DNA from: a virus
Strand: one strand, 5' to 3'
IMG/VR virus record: IMGVR_UViG_3300046170_000018
Coordinates: 1 to 54,118 of that record
DNA length: 54,118 bases
Shown here piece by piece: positions 30,352 through 39,970 of the stretch (position 1 is the stretch's first letter; every line of letters begins with the position of its first letter). A program made the translations under genes and the position numbers. The notes under the pieces were generated by a model. The model had not been told where the DNA came from. It ran no database searches and worked only from the letters and a program-made list of their open reading frames with translations.

Positions 30352-31789
30352 AATAAAACCTGTAGAGTATGAAACACAGGCTATTGAAGAAACACAGAAC
30401 GTACTCTTTAAACCTAATCCCGGCCCACAGACAGATTTCTTGGCAGCGGCAGAACGAGAGGTGTTGTATGGTGGAAGTGCTGGCGGTGGTAAATCCTATG
30501 CTATGCTCTCTGATCCATTACGTTACATGGGGCATCCCGCATTTAGTGGGTTGCTTTTACGACACACGACAGAAGAGTTAAGAGAGCTTGTATTCAAGTC
30601 GCAGGAGTTGTATCCAAAAATCTGGCCCGGTATTAAATGGTCAGAAAGAAAAATGCAGTGGACTGCACCATCTGGCGCAAGGTTGTGGATGTCTTATCTT
30701 GACAGAGATGATGATGTCTTGCGTTATCAGGGTCTAGCGTTTAGCTGGATAGGTTTTGACGAACTTACACAATGGGCCACACCATACGCATGGAACTACA
30801 TGCGAAGTCGTCTTAGGTCCACTGCACCTGACTTGCCAATTTATATGAGGGCTACGACCAACCCCGGCGGTAGAGGTCATCATTGGGTTAAGAAAATGTT
30901 TATTGACCCTGCGCCTTATAACAGAGCCTACGATGCAACCGATATTGAAACAGGAGAAGTTCTTAAATACCCAGCAGGACACGCAAAGGCTGGAAGACCT
31001 TTATACAAAAGAAGATTTATACCCGCAAGACTTTCTGATAATCCATACCTTGCGGAGTCAGGTGACTACGAAGCAATGCTACTCTCCATGCCAGAGCAGC
31101 AAAGAAGACAACTCCTTGACGGAGACTGGGATATTAAAGAAGGTGCGGCTTTTACAGAGTTTGATCGTAACCTTCATGTTATTGAGCCTTTCGATATTCC
31201 TAGTAACTGGGTTAAGTTTAGGGCTTGTGATTATGGTTACGGCAGTAAGTCTGGTGTTGTCTGGTTTGCTGTTGCACCTGATGAACAGCTTATTGTATAT
31301 AGAGAACTCTACGTATCTAAAGTCCTTGCCACAGATTTGGCAGATATGATCCTTGACTTAGAAGCTGGTGACGGGACTATTAAGTATGGTGTTTTAGATA
31401 GCTCTCTGTGGCATAAGCGTGGTGATACTGGCCCTTCTCTTGCGGAGCAAATGATAAGTAAAGGATGTCGCTGGAGACCATCGGATAGAAGCAGAGGTAG
31501 TCGTGTAGCGGGTAAAAACGAAATACACAGACGTTTACAGATAGACGAATTTACGGAGGAACCTAGACTTGTTTTCTTTAATAACTGCACAAACATCGTT
31601 GCCCAGCTACCGTCCATTCCTATTGACAAGAAAAATCCAGAAGATATTGATACAAATTCGGAAGATCACTTGTACGATGCGTTAAGGTATGGTATAATGT
31701 CTAGACCAAAGTTTAGTGTGTTTGACTATGACCCTATGGGTAGACCCGGCGGCGGCATGAGAGTAGCAGACGCAACCTTTGGATACTAA
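30230..31789 (+). CDS. terL: large terminase subunit (TerL)
   Basis: A 519-residue motor-nuclease. The ATPase has Walker A GGSAGGGKSY (81-90) and Walker B WIGFDE (Asp178, Glu179), followed by TTNPGG. The nuclease has Asp in CDYGYG, DSSLWHKRGD and a late DHLYDALRYG, as in phage packaging terminases. It translocates and cuts DNA into proheads. The ATG at 30230 lies within the previous gene; another ATG at 30281 would also give a full product. Confidence 0.92.
   Translation: MSEDVRIKLQASASGQNMRKRQSPKRKPLKKKEQAPEPTVEIKPVEYETQAIEETQNVLFKPNPGPQTDFLAAAEREVLYGGSAGGGKSYAMLSDPLRYMGHPAFSGLLLRHTTEELRELVFKSQELYPKIWPGIKWSERKMQWTAPSGARLWMSYLDRDDDVLRYQGLAFSWIGFDELTQWATPYAWNYMRSRLRSTAPDLPIYMRATTNPGGRGHHWVKKMFIDPAPYNRAYDATDIETGEVLKYPAGHAKAGRPLYKRRFIPARLSDNPYLAESGDYEAMLLSMPEQQRRQLLDGDWDIKEGAAFTEFDRNLHVIEPFDIPSNWVKFRACDYGYGSKSGVVWFAVAPDEQLIVYRELYVSKVLATDLADMILDLEAGDGTIKYGVLDSSLWHKRGDTGPSLAEQMISKGCRWRPSDRSRGSRVAGKNEIHRRLQIDEFTEEPRLVFFNNCTNIVAQLPSIPIDKKNPEDIDTNSEDHLYDALRYGIMSRPKFSVFDYDPMGRPGGGMRVADATFGY
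31670..31698 (+). promoter_or_regulatory. possible extended -10 promoter before the portal gene
   Basis: TTGTAC (31670-31675), 17 bases, then TATAAT (31693-31698) with TG two bases ahead (TGGTATAAT), inside the end of terL and about 100 bases before the portal start. The -10 is strong and the -35 weak. Confidence 0.45.
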
Positions 31790-31800
31790 GGAAAAGCAAT

Positions 31801-33951
31801 ATGAATGAAGATGAAATTATGATTGAAGATGATGCTATCGCACTAGAAGACAGTGACGATACATCTGTTTCTGATGTAGACATAAGCAAGATTATACCAT
31901 TTATTATGGGACGCTATAAGCGATCCGAAGATTATAGGTATCAGGACGAAGATCGTTGGCTAAAAGCCTACCGCAATTACCGTGGTTTGTACGGACCTGA
32001 TGTTCAATTTACAGAATCAGAAAAGTCCCGTGTCTTTATTAAAGTCACAAAAACTAAAACGCTGGCAGCATATGGGCAGATTGTAGATGTTCTGTTTGCT
32101 AACCAGCGTTTTCCTTTATCTGTTGAGCCTACTGAATTACCAGAAGGTGTAGTAGAAGATGTACACTTTGATCCTAATGAGCCAGATCAGTTACGTAAAA
32201 ATGCTAGCGAACTAAGCCCTTATGGGTTTGCTGGGGATGGCAATGACCTACCAGCAGGTGCTACAGCAACAAGCCTACAAGATAAGCTTGGTGTTATGGA
32301 AAACAAACTAGACCCTATTAATGACAAAGTAAAAGAGGGTCCGGGTAAAACACCTACAGCAATCACTTTTAGCCCCGCTATGATTGCAGCTAAAAAGATG
32401 CAGAAAAAAATACATGACCAATTAGAAGAGTCAGGCGCATCTAAACATTTACGCAATGCTGCATTTGAGATGTCACTATTTGGTACGGGCGTAATGAAAG
32501 GCCCATTCGCTATTGATAAAGAGTATCCTAGCTGGAATGATGAGGGTGAATACGATCCAGCCTTTAAAACCGTACCACAAGTAAACCATGTATCTGTTTG
32601 GAACTTTTACCCAGACCCAGATGCAAACAACATGGATGAGGCGCAGTTTGTAATTGAACGACATAAGATGTCACGTACCCAATTACGCAATTTAAAGAAA
32701 CGTCCATACTTCCGTGGTGAAGTTATCAATGAAGTTATTTCAATGGGCGAAAACTATACTAAAAAATACTGGGAAGATGATCTAACTGACTATGCACCAG
32801 AGCATGGCATTGATCGTTTTGAAGTACTTGAGTATTGGGGCATGGTAGATGTTGAGTTGCTAGAAGAGCAAGGCGTAGACATTCCAAAAGAACTGAATGA
32901 CTTTGATGAACTGCAAGCTAACGTGTGGGTCTGCAATAACCGTCTGCTTCGCATGGTTCTTAACCCATTTAAGCCTGCTAAAATTCCATACCATGCTGCG
33001 CCATATGAGCTAAACCCATACTCATTCTTTGGTGTAGGTATTGCTGAGAACATGGATGATACACAGACATTGATGAATGGCTTTATGCGTATGGCTGTAG
33101 ACAATGCTGTACTGTCAGGTAACTTGATTGTAGAAGTAGATGAAACAAACTTAGTACCCGGTCAAGACTTGTCACTATATCCGGGCAAGGTATTCCGTAG
33201 GCAGGGTGGCGCACCGGGTCAGGCAATCTTCGGTACAAAGTTTCCTAACGTATCCAGCGAGAACATGATGCTGTTTGATAAGGCACGTGTACTAGCAGAT
33301 GAAAGTACAGGCTTTCCATCATTTGCTCATGGGCAGACAGGTGTGTCTGGTGTAGGTCGCACTGCATCTGGTATCTCAATGCTTATGGGTGCTGCACAGG
33401 GAAGCACTAAAACAATCATTAAAAACGTAGACGACTATCTGCTGCGTCCTCTTGGTGAGGGCTTCTTCCGTTTTAACATGCAGTTTGATTTTGATAAAGA
33501 AATCAAAGGAGACCTAGAAGTTAAGGCACGTGGTACTGAAAGCCTCATGGCTAATGAAGTACGCAGTCAGCGTTTGATGCAGTTCTTGCAGATTGCAAGC
33601 AGCCCAGCATTAGCACCCTTTGCTAAGTTCCAATATGTAATCCGTGAGATTGCAAAGTCAATGGACTTAGACCCCGATAAAGTTACCAACAATATGGATG
33701 AAGCCGCTTTACAGGCAGAGATTATGAAAGGGTTTCAGCAAGAAGCTCCGCAAGGGGGCATAGGAGCCTCACCAGCGGGTGCTGATGCAATGGACCCTAC
33801 AGGTGCTGGCGGCGGCTCAATAGGCGTAGGACAGGCTCCTGTGCCGGGTGAACAAGGATTTAGTGCAAATGGACAAGGACAACAGCCGGGAACTCCTCAG
33901 CAAGCTCAAGCCGCTGGTGGGCAACAACCGCCAATGGGACCACTTCAGTAA
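31801..33951 (+). CDS. portal protein (head-tail connector)
   Basis: A 716-residue protein directly after terL, the usual place of the portal. It has an acidic N-terminus, a long alpha/beta core with many aromatic residues, MDDTQTLMNGFMRMAVDNAV (a helical portal-stem-like region near residue 417) and a Gly/Gln/Pro-rich tail of about 70 residues. As in podovirus portals, it would form the ring through which DNA is packaged and ejected. Family sequence motifs are weak, so the call relies on size, order and character. Confidence 0.8.
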   Translation: MNEDEIMIEDDAIALEDSDDTSVSDVDISKIIPFIMGRYKRSEDYRYQDEDRWLKAYRNYRGLYGPDVQFTESEKSRVFIKVTKTKTLAAYGQIVDVLFANQRFPLSVEPTELPEGVVEDVHFDPNEPDQLRKNASELSPYGFAGDGNDLPAGATATSLQDKLGVMENKLDPINDKVKEGPGKTPTAITFSPAMIAAKKMQKKIHDQLEESGASKHLRNAAFEMSLFGTGVMKGPFAIDKEYPSWNDEGEYDPAFKTVPQVNHVSVWNFYPDPDANNMDEAQFVIERHKMSRTQLRNLKKRPYFRGEVINEVISMGENYTKKYWEDDLTDYAPEHGIDRFEVLEYWGMVDVELLEEQGVDIPKELNDFDELQANVWVCNNRLLRMVLNPFKPAKIPYHAAPYELNPYSFFGVGIAENMDDTQTLMNGFMRMAVDNAVLSGNLIVEVDETNLVPGQDLSLYPGKVFRRQGGAPGQAIFGTKFPNVSSENMMLFDKARVLADESTGFPSFAHGQTGVSGVGRTASGISMLMGAAQGSTKTIIKNVDDYLLRPLGEGFFRFNMQFDFDKEIKGDLEVKARGTESLMANEVRSQRLMQFLQIASSPALAPFAKFQYVIREIAKSMDLDPDKVTNNMDEAALQAEIMKGFQQEAPQGGIGASPAGADAMDPTGAGGGSIGVGQAPVPGEQGFSANGQGQQPGTPQQAQAAGGQQPPMGPLQ

Positions 33952-34096
33952 GTATTTGGATAACATGGTAGACCAGCATCATAAGGTGCTAGAACAATCA
34001 GAGAATATGGTAACAGTACACAAAGCACAGGGTGCTATAGACGTGCTACGTAAAATTAAACGGTTACGTGAGGACGTAGCTAACGCTGAGGGATAA
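33848..34096 (+). CDS. 82-residue helical protein overlapping the portal tail
   Basis: A frame with GTG start at 33848 (or ATG 33869). The product contains LLSKLKPLV and then HFSKYLDNMVDQHHKVLEQ and VLRKIKRLRED, a compact helical protein. Over 104 bases it is read in a different frame from the Gln/Gly-rich portal tail. Comparable small helical genes follow the portal in T7-like marine phages. Function unknown, possibly virion assembly. Confidence 0.55.
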   Translation: MNKDLVQMDKDNSRELLSKLKPLVGNNRQWDHFSKYLDNMVDQHHKVLEQSENMVTVHKAQGAIDVLRKIKRLREDVANAEG

Positions 34097-34100
34097 CACT

Positions 34101-35840
34101 ATGAAAAGCATGGCTAAACAAATGGATATGTTTGAAGAAGGCGGTCTTATGGATGAGGGTGGCACTGTTGACCCTGTATCTGGTAATGACGTACCGCCGG
34201 GTTCTACTAAAAAAGAAGTTCGTGATGACATTCCTGCCCAACTAAGTGAGGGTGAATTTGTTTTTCCTGCAGACGTAGTGCGTTATTTTGGATTAGAAAA
34301 ACTTATGGAAATGCGCCAAGAAGCCAAGATGGGCTTGAAGCGTATGGAAGATATGGGTCAAATGGGTAATAGTGAAGAGGCTACTCTTCCTGATGATATA
34401 CCTTTTTCTGTAGAAGACCTTGACATAGAAGATGAAGACGAGTATAATACTCCTCAAGAGTTTAATGTTGGTGGTATAGTTCAAATGCCGGGTACTAACT
34501 ACACAACAACACCTAACCCCGGACCAACTACAGGATTTAGACCCTATGTAGCACCACCAGTGCCGGGTTATACACCGCCGCCAATTCAAGCTGGACCACA
34601 GTATCGAGAGGTACAACTTCCGGGTACTCGATTTATAGGGGCAACAGAAAGAACTAATATACCTACATTTACAGAGACTGTAGGAGTTAATCCCGGTCAG
34701 TATGATGAGTTTAGAACTTATGTAAATAGTTCAGGGCAAACTTTACGAATACCTTTTAAGAATGGTCAACCTCTTTATCCTATTCCTGAAGGATATAGGT
34801 TAAAAAGAGAAGATGACGTAACAACAGAATCTACCATTCCTACAACTACTGTAGGAAAAGATGAAGATGACACAAGTGGTGATGGTGATAGCGGTGGACT
34901 TTCTAGTACAGTAGAAACAACAACATCATTAGGAACGCAAACAGCGACAGACAAAGAACACGAAGAAGCGTTTGGTGGAAATGTTAATGCTATAAGTCAT
35001 GCTGGATATAGTGCGGCGGCTAGAGAATTAGGTTTAAGTCAATTAGGTTCGACAGGTATAGGTTCTATAGGTAATCCAATGCAAGGAATGATGCAACAAA
35101 TGGCTGGTGCTTTTGCTAATACAGATATAGGCAAGTCTTTAGGTGTCCCAGACATAGGACTTGGTGCTTTAAATGATAAGGCAACAGCAATGAACCAAGC
35201 TCGTAATAGTGCATTGAATTCTTTAGGGTTGGCTAATATGTCACAAGTAAAAACAACTGCTCAGTATGATACTATAGCAGCAGCTATGAATGCAGCCAGT
35301 AAAGGTACGTCTGTATCACAAGCGATTGCAGGGCATCCAGAAGCAATTAAAGCTGGACAAGTTGCAGCAATGACAGATATAGGATATGCTGCTATTGACA
35401 TTGATAATCCTGCGGCAGTAACTACTGCTATGGATTACTATGATAAGGCAATAGAAATGACACAATCAGAAATTAATGATATAGAAAAAGATTACGGCAG
35501 AGTAACAAGCACTGAAATAGATAAAGACACGGGTAAACTAAAAGACATAAGTACAGATAAAGGGAAGGTTAAAACCGATGCCGCTTTGCAAAGGGAAAAA
35601 GAATTAGAAAAACAATTAGAAAGAGAAAAGGCTAAAAGAAGTACTTTAGCGGCTAAAGCAGTAAAAGATGAAACTAATAGGGCAAAAGAAGACGTGGCTA
35701 AAACTGCAGTAGAGCAAGCAATAGCCATGGACCGTGGTTATTCTGGTCCCGGTGGGTACGGTCCTTCTGGCGGCGGTGCAAGTGAAGATGCTGGCGGTGT
35801 AGAGGGTTCTGTAGGCGATGGCTACGGCGGTGGCGATTAA
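34101..35840 (+). CDS. conserved virion-associated protein with DEGGTVDP motif
   Basis: A 579-residue protein. The first 70 residues hold EEGGLMDEGGTVDPVSGNDV and then IPAQLSEGEFVFPADVVRY, well conserved in marine phages. A Pro/Gly/Thr-rich middle (130-270) is followed by an Ala-rich helical part and a Gly-rich end. Position between portal and scaffold suggests a head or neck component. Whether it is structural or an assembly protein is not known. Confidence 0.65.
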   Translation: MKSMAKQMDMFEEGGLMDEGGTVDPVSGNDVPPGSTKKEVRDDIPAQLSEGEFVFPADVVRYFGLEKLMEMRQEAKMGLKRMEDMGQMGNSEEATLPDDIPFSVEDLDIEDEDEYNTPQEFNVGGIVQMPGTNYTTTPNPGPTTGFRPYVAPPVPGYTPPPIQAGPQYREVQLPGTRFIGATERTNIPTFTETVGVNPGQYDEFRTYVNSSGQTLRIPFKNGQPLYPIPEGYRLKREDDVTTESTIPTTTVGKDEDDTSGDGDSGGLSSTVETTTSLGTQTATDKEHEEAFGGNVNAISHAGYSAAARELGLSQLGSTGIGSIGNPMQGMMQQMAGAFANTDIGKSLGVPDIGLGALNDKATAMNQARNSALNSLGLANMSQVKTTAQYDTIAAAMNAASKGTSVSQAIAGHPEAIKAGQVAAMTDIGYAAIDIDNPAAVTTAMDYYDKAIEMTQSEINDIEKDYGRVTSTEIDKDTGKLKDISTDKGKVKTDAALQREKELEKQLEREKAKRSTLAAKAVKDETNRAKEDVAKTAVEQAIAMDRGYSGPGGYGPSGGGASEDAGGVEGSVGDGYGGGD

Positions 35841-35940
35841 AAAGCTGCGTAAGAGGCTTAATTAAATCTTACAATTAGTTGGCTACTCACTCCCCACGCC
35901 CGACAGTGTGGCTACAGTGGCCCCAACAAAAGGAAATATA

Positions 35941-36807
35941 ATGAACGATACAATTATGGCAGAAGAAATGCAAGCACCAAAGAAAGTTGCATTTGCTAAT
36001 CGTAAATACACTAACGAAGAAAAACGCAAGATTGAAGAAGAAGAACTAGAACAACTAATAAAAGAACAAAAGAGTGAGGCAGAAACTGCTGCGCCTGAAG
36101 AAGCAGAGCCTACATCCGCTGAAGAGAAGACATTTAAGAAGCGTTACTCTGATCTGCGCCGACACCAGCAAAAGCAAGCTGAAGAGTTTAAGACTGAACT
36201 AGATGCAATGAAAAAGCAGCTAGAGCAGGCCACTAAGAAAGAAATGAAACTGCCTAAGTCTGATGAAGACATTGAGCAGTGGGCAGCAGACTACCCAGAT
36301 GTAGCAGCTATCGTTGAAACAATCGCAATGAAGAAGGCACGTGAACAGTCCAGTGCTTTAGAAGAGCGTGTAAAATTCATTGATGAGATGCAGCTTAATG
36401 CTACTAAAGAAAAAGCTGAAGCAGCATTGATGCAGATACATCCTGACTTTGATGAGATTAGAGACAGTGATGATTTCCACAACTGGGCAGAAGAACAGCC
36501 TAAGTGGGTACAGGACGCATTGTATGATAATGACAATGATGCACGTTCTGCAGCACGAGCAATTGATTTGTATAAAGCTGACATGGGTATTTCTAATAAG
36601 AAACCTAAGTCAGATAAAGATGCAGCTAAGTCTGTGTCTACAAAGAACTCACGCAGTAAGCCACAGAATAATGAGGCTTCTGGGTATCTAAAAGAGTCCG
36701 AAGTACAGAAGATGTCACCTCAACAGTATGAGAAGATGTCTGATGAGATTATGGATGCTATCCGTAGTGGTAAGTTTATCTATGATGTTTCTGGTTCTGC
36801 TAGATAA
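35941..36807 (+). CDS. capsid scaffolding protein
   Basis: A 288-residue, charged, largely helical protein just before the major capsid gene. It is rich in Glu and Lys, with long coiled coils (about 35-120 and 140-185) and a basic C-terminal end (KFIYDVSGSAR). Scaffold proteins have this composition and a C-terminal basic helix that binds coat subunits. I use ATG 35941, with AAAGGAA upstream; a GTG at 35908 also lies in frame. Confidence 0.72.
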   Translation: MNDTIMAEEMQAPKKVAFANRKYTNEEKRKIEEEELEQLIKEQKSEAETAAPEEAEPTSAEEKTFKKRYSDLRRHQQKQAEEFKTELDAMKKQLEQATKKEMKLPKSDEDIEQWAADYPDVAAIVETIAMKKAREQSSALEERVKFIDEMQLNATKEKAEAALMQIHPDFDEIRDSDDFHNWAEEQPKWVQDALYDNDNDARSAARAIDLYKADMGISNKKPKSDKDAAKSVSTKNSRSKPQNNEASGYLKESEVQKMSPQQYEKMSDEIMDAIRSGKFIYDVSGSAR

Positions 36808-36814
36808 AAAAGAG

Positions 36815-36842
36815 TTGACAAGTAGTTATTTTTAAGTATAAC
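36815..36842 (+). promoter_or_regulatory. sigma-70 promoter for the major capsid gene
   Basis: TTGACA (36815-36820), 16 bases, TATAAC (36837-36842), seven bases after the scaffold stop. The leader to the capsid ATG is about 200 bases and contains GGT-N5-ACC and repeated GGCC words near 36932 and 36953. A dedicated promoter fits the need for many capsid copies. Confidence 0.72.
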
Positions 36843-37045
36843 TATAGTCATATAAGTGTATGTCGGTTCGCTACCAACGTACAATTATAATCAGCAAACA
36901 ACAATACACCTTTCGGATTACCTGAATAACATGGCCTACTAAGTACATTGGCGGCCACCTTTGTATGCAGTACACCCTACGTTAGACAGCCTCTGTTAAA
37001 GCATTGTCTAGTTTGCATCTGTAAAGCTAATAACAGGAGATGGAA

Positions 37046-38101
37046 ATGGCTTTTACTTCCGCTGCTGGATATGGTAACCTACCTAATGGTAACTTTAGTC
37101 CAGTCATTTACTCCAAACAGGTGCAACTTGCTTTCCGCAAGGCCGCTGTTTGTGAGGCAATCACGAACTCTGACTATTTCGGTGAAATCGCCGCAATGGG
37201 TGATTCAGTTAAAATCATCAAAGAGCCAGAGATCACAGTCAAGGCATACGCACGTGGTACAACAATCACACCGCAAGACCTTGATGACGAAGACTTCAGC
37301 CTGACAATTGACAAAGCTAACTACTTTGCATTTAAGGTTGATGACATTGAAGAGGCACATTCACACGTAAACTTCCAGTCTTTGGCAAGTGACCGTGCGG
37401 CTTACCGCCTCGCTGACCAGTTTGACCAAGACGTTCTTGGCTACTTGTCAGGTTACAAGCAGTCAGCCATTCATGGTGCAGCCGATACAGTCAATGATGT
37501 AGTCAACGGTACTAATGCTGTTGGTTCTACAACTGACGAATTGCTTGCAAGCATGAAGCTTGACGCATCAGACTTTAACAGTGGTTCGGCTGGCGATGCA
37601 ATCGCAATCCTTCCACGTACTGGTTCAGGTGCTGCACCAACAGATGCTGGTGACGCAAACCCACTACAGGTTATCGCCCGTATGTCTCGTCTGCTAGACC
37701 AGCAGAATGTTGACACACAAGGTCGTTGGCTTGTTCTTGACCCAGTGTTCATTGAAGTACTGAAAGACGAAGATTCTCGTCTGTTCAATGCTGACTTTGG
37801 CGGTTCTGGCCTAAACAATGGTGTTATTTCTAATAACATTCATGGCTTTACCGTGTACACTTCAAACAACCTACCACAAGTTGGTACTGGTTCATCTTTC
37901 ACAGGTGCAAACAGTTCTACTAACTTTGGTGTGATTGTTGCTGGTCATTCATCTGCTGTTGCAACTGCAGAGCAGATTAACAAGACCGAAACATACCGTG
38001 ACCCTGACAGCTTCGCTGACATTGTTCGTGGTATGCATTTGTATGGCCGCAAGATTCTTCGTCCTGAAGCACTTGTTAACGCCGCTTACCATTTAGCATA
38101 A
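37046..38101 (+). CDS. major capsid protein
   Basis: A 351-residue protein after the scaffold. It begins MAFTSAAGYGNLPNGNFSPV. The composition (few Cys, many Ala/Gly/Asp), the stretch YLSGYKQSAIHGAADTVNDV and the C-terminal ILRPEALVNAAYHLA agree with coat proteins of marine podoviruses. The start is ATG 37046, 7 bases after AGGAG. It has its own promoter upstream. It builds the icosahedral shell, probably an HK97-like fold, which I cannot prove by eye. Confidence 0.85.
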   Translation: MAFTSAAGYGNLPNGNFSPVIYSKQVQLAFRKAAVCEAITNSDYFGEIAAMGDSVKIIKEPEITVKAYARGTTITPQDLDDEDFSLTIDKANYFAFKVDDIEEAHSHVNFQSLASDRAAYRLADQFDQDVLGYLSGYKQSAIHGAADTVNDVVNGTNAVGSTTDELLASMKLDASDFNSGSAGDAIAILPRTGSGAAPTDAGDANPLQVIARMSRLLDQQNVDTQGRWLVLDPVFIEVLKDEDSRLFNADFGGSGLNNGVISNNIHGFTVYTSNNLPQVGTGSSFTGANSSTNFGVIVAGHSSAVATAEQINKTETYRDPDSFADIVRGMHLYGRKILRPEALVNAAYHLA

Positions 38102-38115
38102 GGGAGATTTGAAAA

Positions 38116-38595
38116 ATGGCTAACATTACTGCACTTCTCAAGGCTGCTTCTGGTAATTCACAGCGTGGTCGTAATCCATACTACGTAGATGTTACAATTG
38201 ATCTGACAACAAATAGCATTGCTCCCGGCGATACTATTCAGGCAATCACAGTGCCTGCTAACACCCTAATCATGGGTGCTGGTTTTCAGGTTGTATCATC
38301 TGCAACCATGAACACAGGTACAGATGCTACCGCTGCTCTTGGCTTCACTGGTGGTGATGTCGATGAGTTTGCTGCGGCTCTGGACATTGATGGCGCATCT
38401 GATGGAGATTACGCTCCACAAGTTGCAATTGATGGACTTGCACCATCTACAACTGCTGACACAATTGACATTTTGTTGGCTGGTAGTGGCGCATCATTCT
38501 CAGCAGGTAAACTTCGTGTTTACGCTGTAATGATGGACATCAGCGATCTAGGTGACATGGCTGCTGACGAAGTAGACCGTGACGCACTTGCGTAA
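38116..38595 (+). CDS. head-associated or decoration-like structural protein
   Basis: A 159-residue protein rich in Ala, Thr, Asp and Gly with alternating beta-like pattern: YYVDVTIDLTTNSIAPGDTI, then APSTTADTIDILLAGS. It follows the coat gene by 15 bases and precedes a hairpin, so it is probably made at high level with the coat. Similar proteins in marine phages are found in virions. Decoration or a beta-rich head fibre is an inference. Confidence 0.65.
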   Translation: MANITALLKAASGNSQRGRNPYYVDVTIDLTTNSIAPGDTIQAITVPANTLIMGAGFQVVSSATMNTGTDATAALGFTGGDVDEFAAALDIDGASDGDYAPQVAIDGLAPSTTADTIDILLAGSGASFSAGKLRVYAVMMDISDLGDMAADEVDRDALA

Positions 38596-38606
38596 ATAAA
38601 ACACTA

Positions 38607-38632
38607 GAGGGCTGCTTTCGGGTGGCCCTTTA
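38607..38632 (+). terminator. hairpin terminator after the capsid genes
   Basis: AGGGC (38608-38612) and GCCCT (38625-38629) pair around a 12-base region that adds inner pairs, followed by TTTAG. The U tract is short, so it may only lower read-through into the tail genes. Confidence 0.55.
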
Positions 38633-38655
38633 GTTACATATTAAAGGATTTATAA

Positions 38656-38862
38656 ATGCGCAAAATTAAAAAATATGCTTTAGGTGGTATGGGAACTCCT
38701 GAACAAGAAGACAGTAAGTATCGTCCTTCTGCTGCTCGTGCGCCACAGGGCATGATGTCTTCTAGAGGCACACCCGCAGCTATGGGTTTATCTAAAGGTG
38801 GACTAATAAAAAAGAATTATGTTAATCCTGTAACAATTGTAGATAATTTAAAGACTAAGTAA
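38656..38862 (+). CDS. 68-residue protein with KNYVNPVTIVDN tail
   Basis: A small basic protein between the capsid hairpin and the tail genes. Its last 25 residues, SKGGLIKKNYVNPVTIVDN plus LKTK, match the tail of the 142-residue protein at 25368 (NYVNPVKIVDN). The N-terminus is YALGGMGTPEQEDSKYRPS. Translation starts at ATG 38656 with AAAGGA upstream. A shared tail in two unlinked genes suggests a binding or targeting peptide. Confidence 0.6.
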   Translation: MRKIKKYALGGMGTPEQEDSKYRPSAARAPQGMMSSRGTPAAMGLSKGGLIKKNYVNPVTIVDNLKTK

Positions 38863-39249
38863 ATGGCAGGCATTAACTTTAGAACAGATAGCAGCTTTGC
38901 TGAAGTTACAGGTAACTCAGCTAGTACAACTAGCAACCCTAATAATGCTACACTATTGTTTACTTGCCCAGCAAGCCACGAAGCTGAAATTGTTTTTCTT
39001 ATGATTGCTAATGAAGATAGCTCTACTTCTAATATAGGCATTCAAGTATACCACGCCGATAACAATACTTATCATTTTCTTGTAGCCGAAGAAGCTATAG
39101 CCGGTAATAGCCACAGACAGTTTATTGGCGGTGGTCCTTTGTTTTTACACGCAGGAGATAAAGTACTAGTGTTTAGGCATACATCTGGTCATAATTTTGA
39201 CGCTACACTTTCTGCTAGACTATATTTTACACCTGCTAAAAGGCTATAA
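38863..39249 (+). CDS. beta-rich structural protein
   Basis: A 128-residue protein with an even spread of beta-type sequence: ATLLFTCPASHEAEIVFLMI, then IGIQVYHADNNTYHFL and FDATLSARLYFTPAKRL. It starts 1 base after the upstream stop and 3 bases before tail tube A. It may be a neck, tail or fibre-base subunit. No family is recognised. Confidence 0.6.
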   Translation: MAGINFRTDSSFAEVTGNSASTTSNPNNATLLFTCPASHEAEIVFLMIANEDSSTSNIGIQVYHADNNTYHFLVAEEAIAGNSHRQFIGGGPLFLHAGDKVLVFRHTSGHNFDATLSARLYFTPAKRL

Positions 39250-39251
39250 CA

Positions 39252-39968
39252 ATGACGACTTTTATTAATCTGACTAATGAACTATTGCGTAGATTGAACG
39301 AAGTTCAAACAGATGAGTCTAGTTTTGCTAGTGCTAAAAATGTACAAGCACTAGCTAAAGATGCAATTAATTCTGCCGTCAGGCAAATGCTTCAAGACGC
39401 ACAAGAGTGGCCTTTTACTTTAGTAACTTACGAGCAAACACTAGTTGCTGGCACTGGCACGTATTCCTTTCCTGCAGATTATTCAAAAGCAGACTGGGAT
39501 ACTTTTTATATTAAACAACTTTCGTCAAAAAATAACACACCTAAAAAATTAAAATTAATTACCTACGATCAGTATTTATCTAAATATAGAAGCACTGAAG
39601 AGTTAGCAGGAGAAAACGGAAGAACTGACCCTGACTACGTTTATATGACGCAAGATACAAAGTTCGGTATTACTCCTGTTCCTGACGCAGCGTATGTAAT
39701 CGAGTACAGGTATTGGAAATATCCTGCTGATCTTGTATTATATGATGATACCGTAATCATACCCGACAGATTTAAGCATGTAATTATTGATGGTGCTATG
39801 ATGTATATGATGCTATTTAGGTCAAATGAACAAAGCGCAAATATGCACAGTACAAAGTTTGAAGATGGTATAAAAATGATGCGTAGATTAATTATAGATC
39901 AACATACTAATGTTATTTCTACAGTAATACAAAGGTCTAGCAACAGCGTAAGTGTTGATAGAATTTAA
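39252..39968 (+). CDS. tail tubular protein A-like
   Basis: A 238-residue protein. It starts MTTFINLTNELLRRLNEVQT, then NSAVRQMLQDAQEWPFT, a GTGTYSFPADYSKAD beta turn, a YRYWKYPADL segment and a C-terminal helical MMYMMLFRSNEQS. This order is typical of podovirus tubular protein A (T7 gp11-like), which makes the ring between portal and nozzle. Position directly before tube B supports it. Confidence 0.85.
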   Translation: MTTFINLTNELLRRLNEVQTDESSFASAKNVQALAKDAINSAVRQMLQDAQEWPFTLVTYEQTLVAGTGTYSFPADYSKADWDTFYIKQLSSKNNTPKKLKLITYDQYLSKYRSTEELAGENGRTDPDYVYMTQDTKFGITPVPDAAYVIEYRYWKYPADLVLYDDTVIIPDRFKHVIIDGAMMYMMLFRSNEQSANMHSTKFEDGIKMMRRLIIDQHTNVISTVIQRSSNSVSVDRI

Positions 39969-39970
39969 GT

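Noticed and set aside
36948-37304. 118-codon plus-strand frame over the capsid start
   Set aside because: It overlaps the capsid gene in another frame, has unlikely composition (many Leu, Cys, Arg) and no ribosome site.
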